Assembly: GCA_012522165.1 (NCBI GenBank)
Contig: JAAYKZ010000403.1
Location: forward strand, 1 to 14,422
Direction: 5' to 3'
DNA length: 14,422 nucleotides
Source: Clostridiales bacterium
Lineage (GTDB): Bacteria > Bacillota > Clostridia > Caldicoprobacterales > UBA3941
The notes below the pieces were generated by a model. That model saw only the letters and a list, made by a program, of their open reading frames with translations, made no database searches and had not been told where the DNA came from. Of the stretch, positions 12,721 through 14,422 are shown piece by piece; positions within the stretch are counted from its first letter, which is position 1, and each line of letters starts with the position of its first letter. Made by a program: the position numbers and the translations under genes.

Positions 12721-14422
12721 TCAATTCATTTTCTTTAAGCTATTTATTATACTCTCATCAGGTGTAACATACATGGTACGATAATTTTCATAGATAACCA
12801 TACCAGGTTTAGCACCGCTGGGCTTGCGAACATTTTTACGGGGACAATAATCTACTGGCACCTTAGTGGAATTTTTGGCCTTGCTAAAATAGGCTGCTAA
12901 GATGCCGGCTTCTAGTAGAGTTTGCTCTGGAAGCTCTTTTCCCTGTGTTTTGACGATTACGTGGGAGCCAGGAATGTCTTTGGTATGTAACCATAAGTCA
13001 TCAGGTTCCGCGGTTTTTAGGGTTAGTCTATCATTCTGTGTATTATTTTTACCTACATATATATGAAATTCATTAGAGGATAGAAAATGATAGGGCTTGG
13101 ACGGTGCTAACTTTTTAGAACTAGTTCTTTCACTGCGCAGTCTTATATATCCTTCCCGAGCCAATTCTTGTCGGATTTCATCTACTTCCGATTCTTCTGT
13201 ACATTTGTTTAAGTTGTCTAATTGGGTATCCAAATATTGGATTTCTTCTTTTGTTTCCTTTATTTGCTTTTCAATCATTGTTAGTGCATTTTTTGCTTTA
13301 TTATACTTTTTAAAATAAGCCTGAGCGTTTTGATTAGGGGTTTTGTTTTTATCCAATGGTATCTCAATCAAACTTCCATTGGGATCATAATAGTTTACCA
13401 ATTCAACCTTTTCCATGCCTTTAGAAATTTGATATATATTGGCGGTAATTAGCTCTCCAAACAGCCTATATTTATCTGCTTTTTGTGCATTTCCATATTC
13501 CTCCATTAGAATACCCAGTTTTTTTTGGGCACGCTCCAAGTTGATGTTGAGCACTTTAAAAAGATGAGAGGTACGTTGACGAATCCTGTCCATTCTGTCA
13601 CGAGTGTCGAAAAACAACTCCAAAGCCATTGATACCGATTCAAATGACTCCTGGAGATTTAAATCATACTGAAAATATGGAAAAGGAAAAATATCTTTAG
13701 GCCGTCCAGTCTCATCTTTTAGCAGTACAGGCTCAAAATCCTTAAGTTTGACCTTTTCAAAAAATTCTAAAAAAGCCATAGGTAGGCTATCTGTTTCACC
13801 ACGATGAGCAATTTCTAGAGCAGTAACCCGAGAAATACCAGTGAAATTGTTTTGAATTGTCCTGGCTGCTTTTTTTGCGTCCTCACTAGAATTTAAAATA
13901 TTTTCAAGACTTGCATGTTCTTGCATAAGAGGATTTTGTTTATTTTGTGAAGGAGGAAATACATAAGGTTTTCCAGGTAGAACCTGCCGTACCCTACTTA
14001 TTTCTTCAGTTATTCTCTTTACACTATCTATAATCACATCGTTGTTATCTACCAAAATAATATTGCTATGTCTACCCATAATCTCTACAACTAAACGCTT
14101 GGTAGACAAATCACCTAGTTCATCTCTACTTTCAATGTATAAGATTAAAATTCTTTCAAAATTAGGTTGTACAATGTTAATTATGCGGCCACCTAATAAA
14201 TGTTTCCTTAGCACCATACAGAAAACAGGCGGAGTAAGGGGATTGCTCTTTTGTAGTTTGGTTAAGTGTATCCTAGGATAATTAGAACTTGCAGAGATTA
14301 ACAGCTTCAAATTATGATTGTTGGCCCTAATCACCATGTGAATTTCATCTTTTTCTGGTTGATGAATCTTGTCAATCCTTCCCCCCATTATTCTATCTTT
14401 CAACTCTTCCGTAATACAATTC
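12721..14422 (-). CDS. rqcH: RqcH / NFACT-family ribosome quality control protein (5' end cut by window)
   Basis: This minus-strand gene encodes an NFACT protein (bacterial Rqc2 homologue, formerly called fibronectin-binding protein), which binds stalled 50S subunits and directs addition of C-terminal alanine tails. Counting from the TTG at 14403, the NFACT-N domain starts with GGRIDKIHQPEKDEI near residue 7. A helical and coiled-coil middle lies at about 265-415, and the NFACT-R domain at about 437-550 with LWLHTKDIPGSHVIV and AKPGMVIYENYRTMYVTP. The frame stays open past 14403 to the window edge, reading NCITEE before the TTG. This aligns with the usual N-terminus ahead of the GGRIDK motif, so the true start lies a few codons beyond 14422 and the TTG is internal. 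It is convergent to the small gene and separate from the pyr operon. Confidence 0.92.
   Translation of the reverse strand, partial: NCITEELKDRIMGGRIDKIHQPEKDEIHMVIRANNHNLKLLISASSNYPRIHLTKLQKSNPLTPPVFCMVLRKHLLGGRIINIVQPNFERILILYIESRDELGDLSTKRLVVEIMGRHSNIILVDNNDVIIDSVKRITEEISRVRQVLPGKPYVFPPSQNKQNPLMQEHASLENILNSSEDAKKAARTIQNNFTGISRVTALEIAHRGETDSLPMAFLEFFEKVKLKDFEPVLLKDETGRPKDIFPFPYFQYDLNLQESFESVSMALELFFDTRDRMDRIRQRTSHLFKVLNINLERAQKKLGILMEEYGNAQKADKYRLFGELITANIYQISKGMEKVELVNYYDPNGSLIEIPLDKNKTPNQNAQAYFKKYNKAKNALTMIEKQIKETKEEIQYLDTQLDNLNKCTEESEVDEIRQELAREGYIRLRSERTSSKKLAPSKPYHFLSSNEFHIYVGKNNTQNDRLTLKTAEPDDLWLHTKDIPGSHVIVKTQGKELPEQTLLEAGILAAYFSKAKNSTKVPVDYCPRKNVRKPSGAKPGMVIYENYRTMYVTPDESIINSLKKMN

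Noticed and set aside
14401..14403. TTG at 14403 as the true start of rqcH
   Set aside because: The frame continues to the window edge and the residues before the TTG (NCITEE) align with the family N-terminus, so the gene is cut by the window.

Overview
The window is an AT-rich chromosomal segment from a low-GC Gram-positive bacterium. It is most probably a member of the Clostridia: the protein sequences look clostridial or bacillar, strong AGGAGG-type ribosome sites are present, the order lspA-rluD-pyrR is typical, there is PyrR RNA attenuation, and dihydroorotate dehydrogenase is of the class 1B PyrD/PyrK type. Genus is not resolved. I see no mobile element, tRNA, rRNA or CRISPR array.

Positions 1-1068 hold the 3' end of lspA and a complete rluD-type pseudouridine synthase gene. 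A good extended -10 promoter at 1076-1104 opens a pyrimidine (UMP) biosynthesis operon that runs to about 12105: pyrR, uraA, pyrB, pyrC, pyrF, carB (pyrAB), pyrK, pyrD and, after a 159-base gap, pyrE. Two PyrR-type attenuators can be drawn base by base, one before pyrR and one between pyrR and uraA. Each has a PyrR-binding anti-antiterminator, an antiterminator and a U-tailed terminator. A third terminator lies between uraA and pyrB but shows no PyrR-binding loop. From pyrB to pyrD the genes mostly overlap or abut; pyrF and carB are separated by 54 bases. Four genes start with GTG or TTG.

Together the genes make carbamoyl phosphate (carB), carbamoyl aspartate (pyrB), dihydroorotate (pyrC), orotate (pyrD with pyrK), OMP (pyrE) and UMP (pyrF). 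uraA imports uracil, and pyrR senses UMP/UTP against PRPP. The glutaminase subunit carA is absent from the window although carB is intact, and a 27-bp duplication lies over the carB translation start, where carA might have been expected.

After pyrE comes a 264-base AT-rich spacer with one long imperfect inverted repeat, then a 96-codon gene I cannot name (12370-12660). Convergent to it is the gene for an RqcH/NFACT protein, which runs off the right edge of the window.

Most of the window is a well-understood housekeeping operon and I found no new multi-gene system. The points that deserve a second look are the missing carA with the start-site duplication, a Lys-to-Thr change at a normally conserved FMN-site position in PyrD, the uraA-pyrB terminator without a PyrR site, the divergent first PyrR loop, the overlap of the second loop with the pyrR stop codon, and the unnamed small gene.
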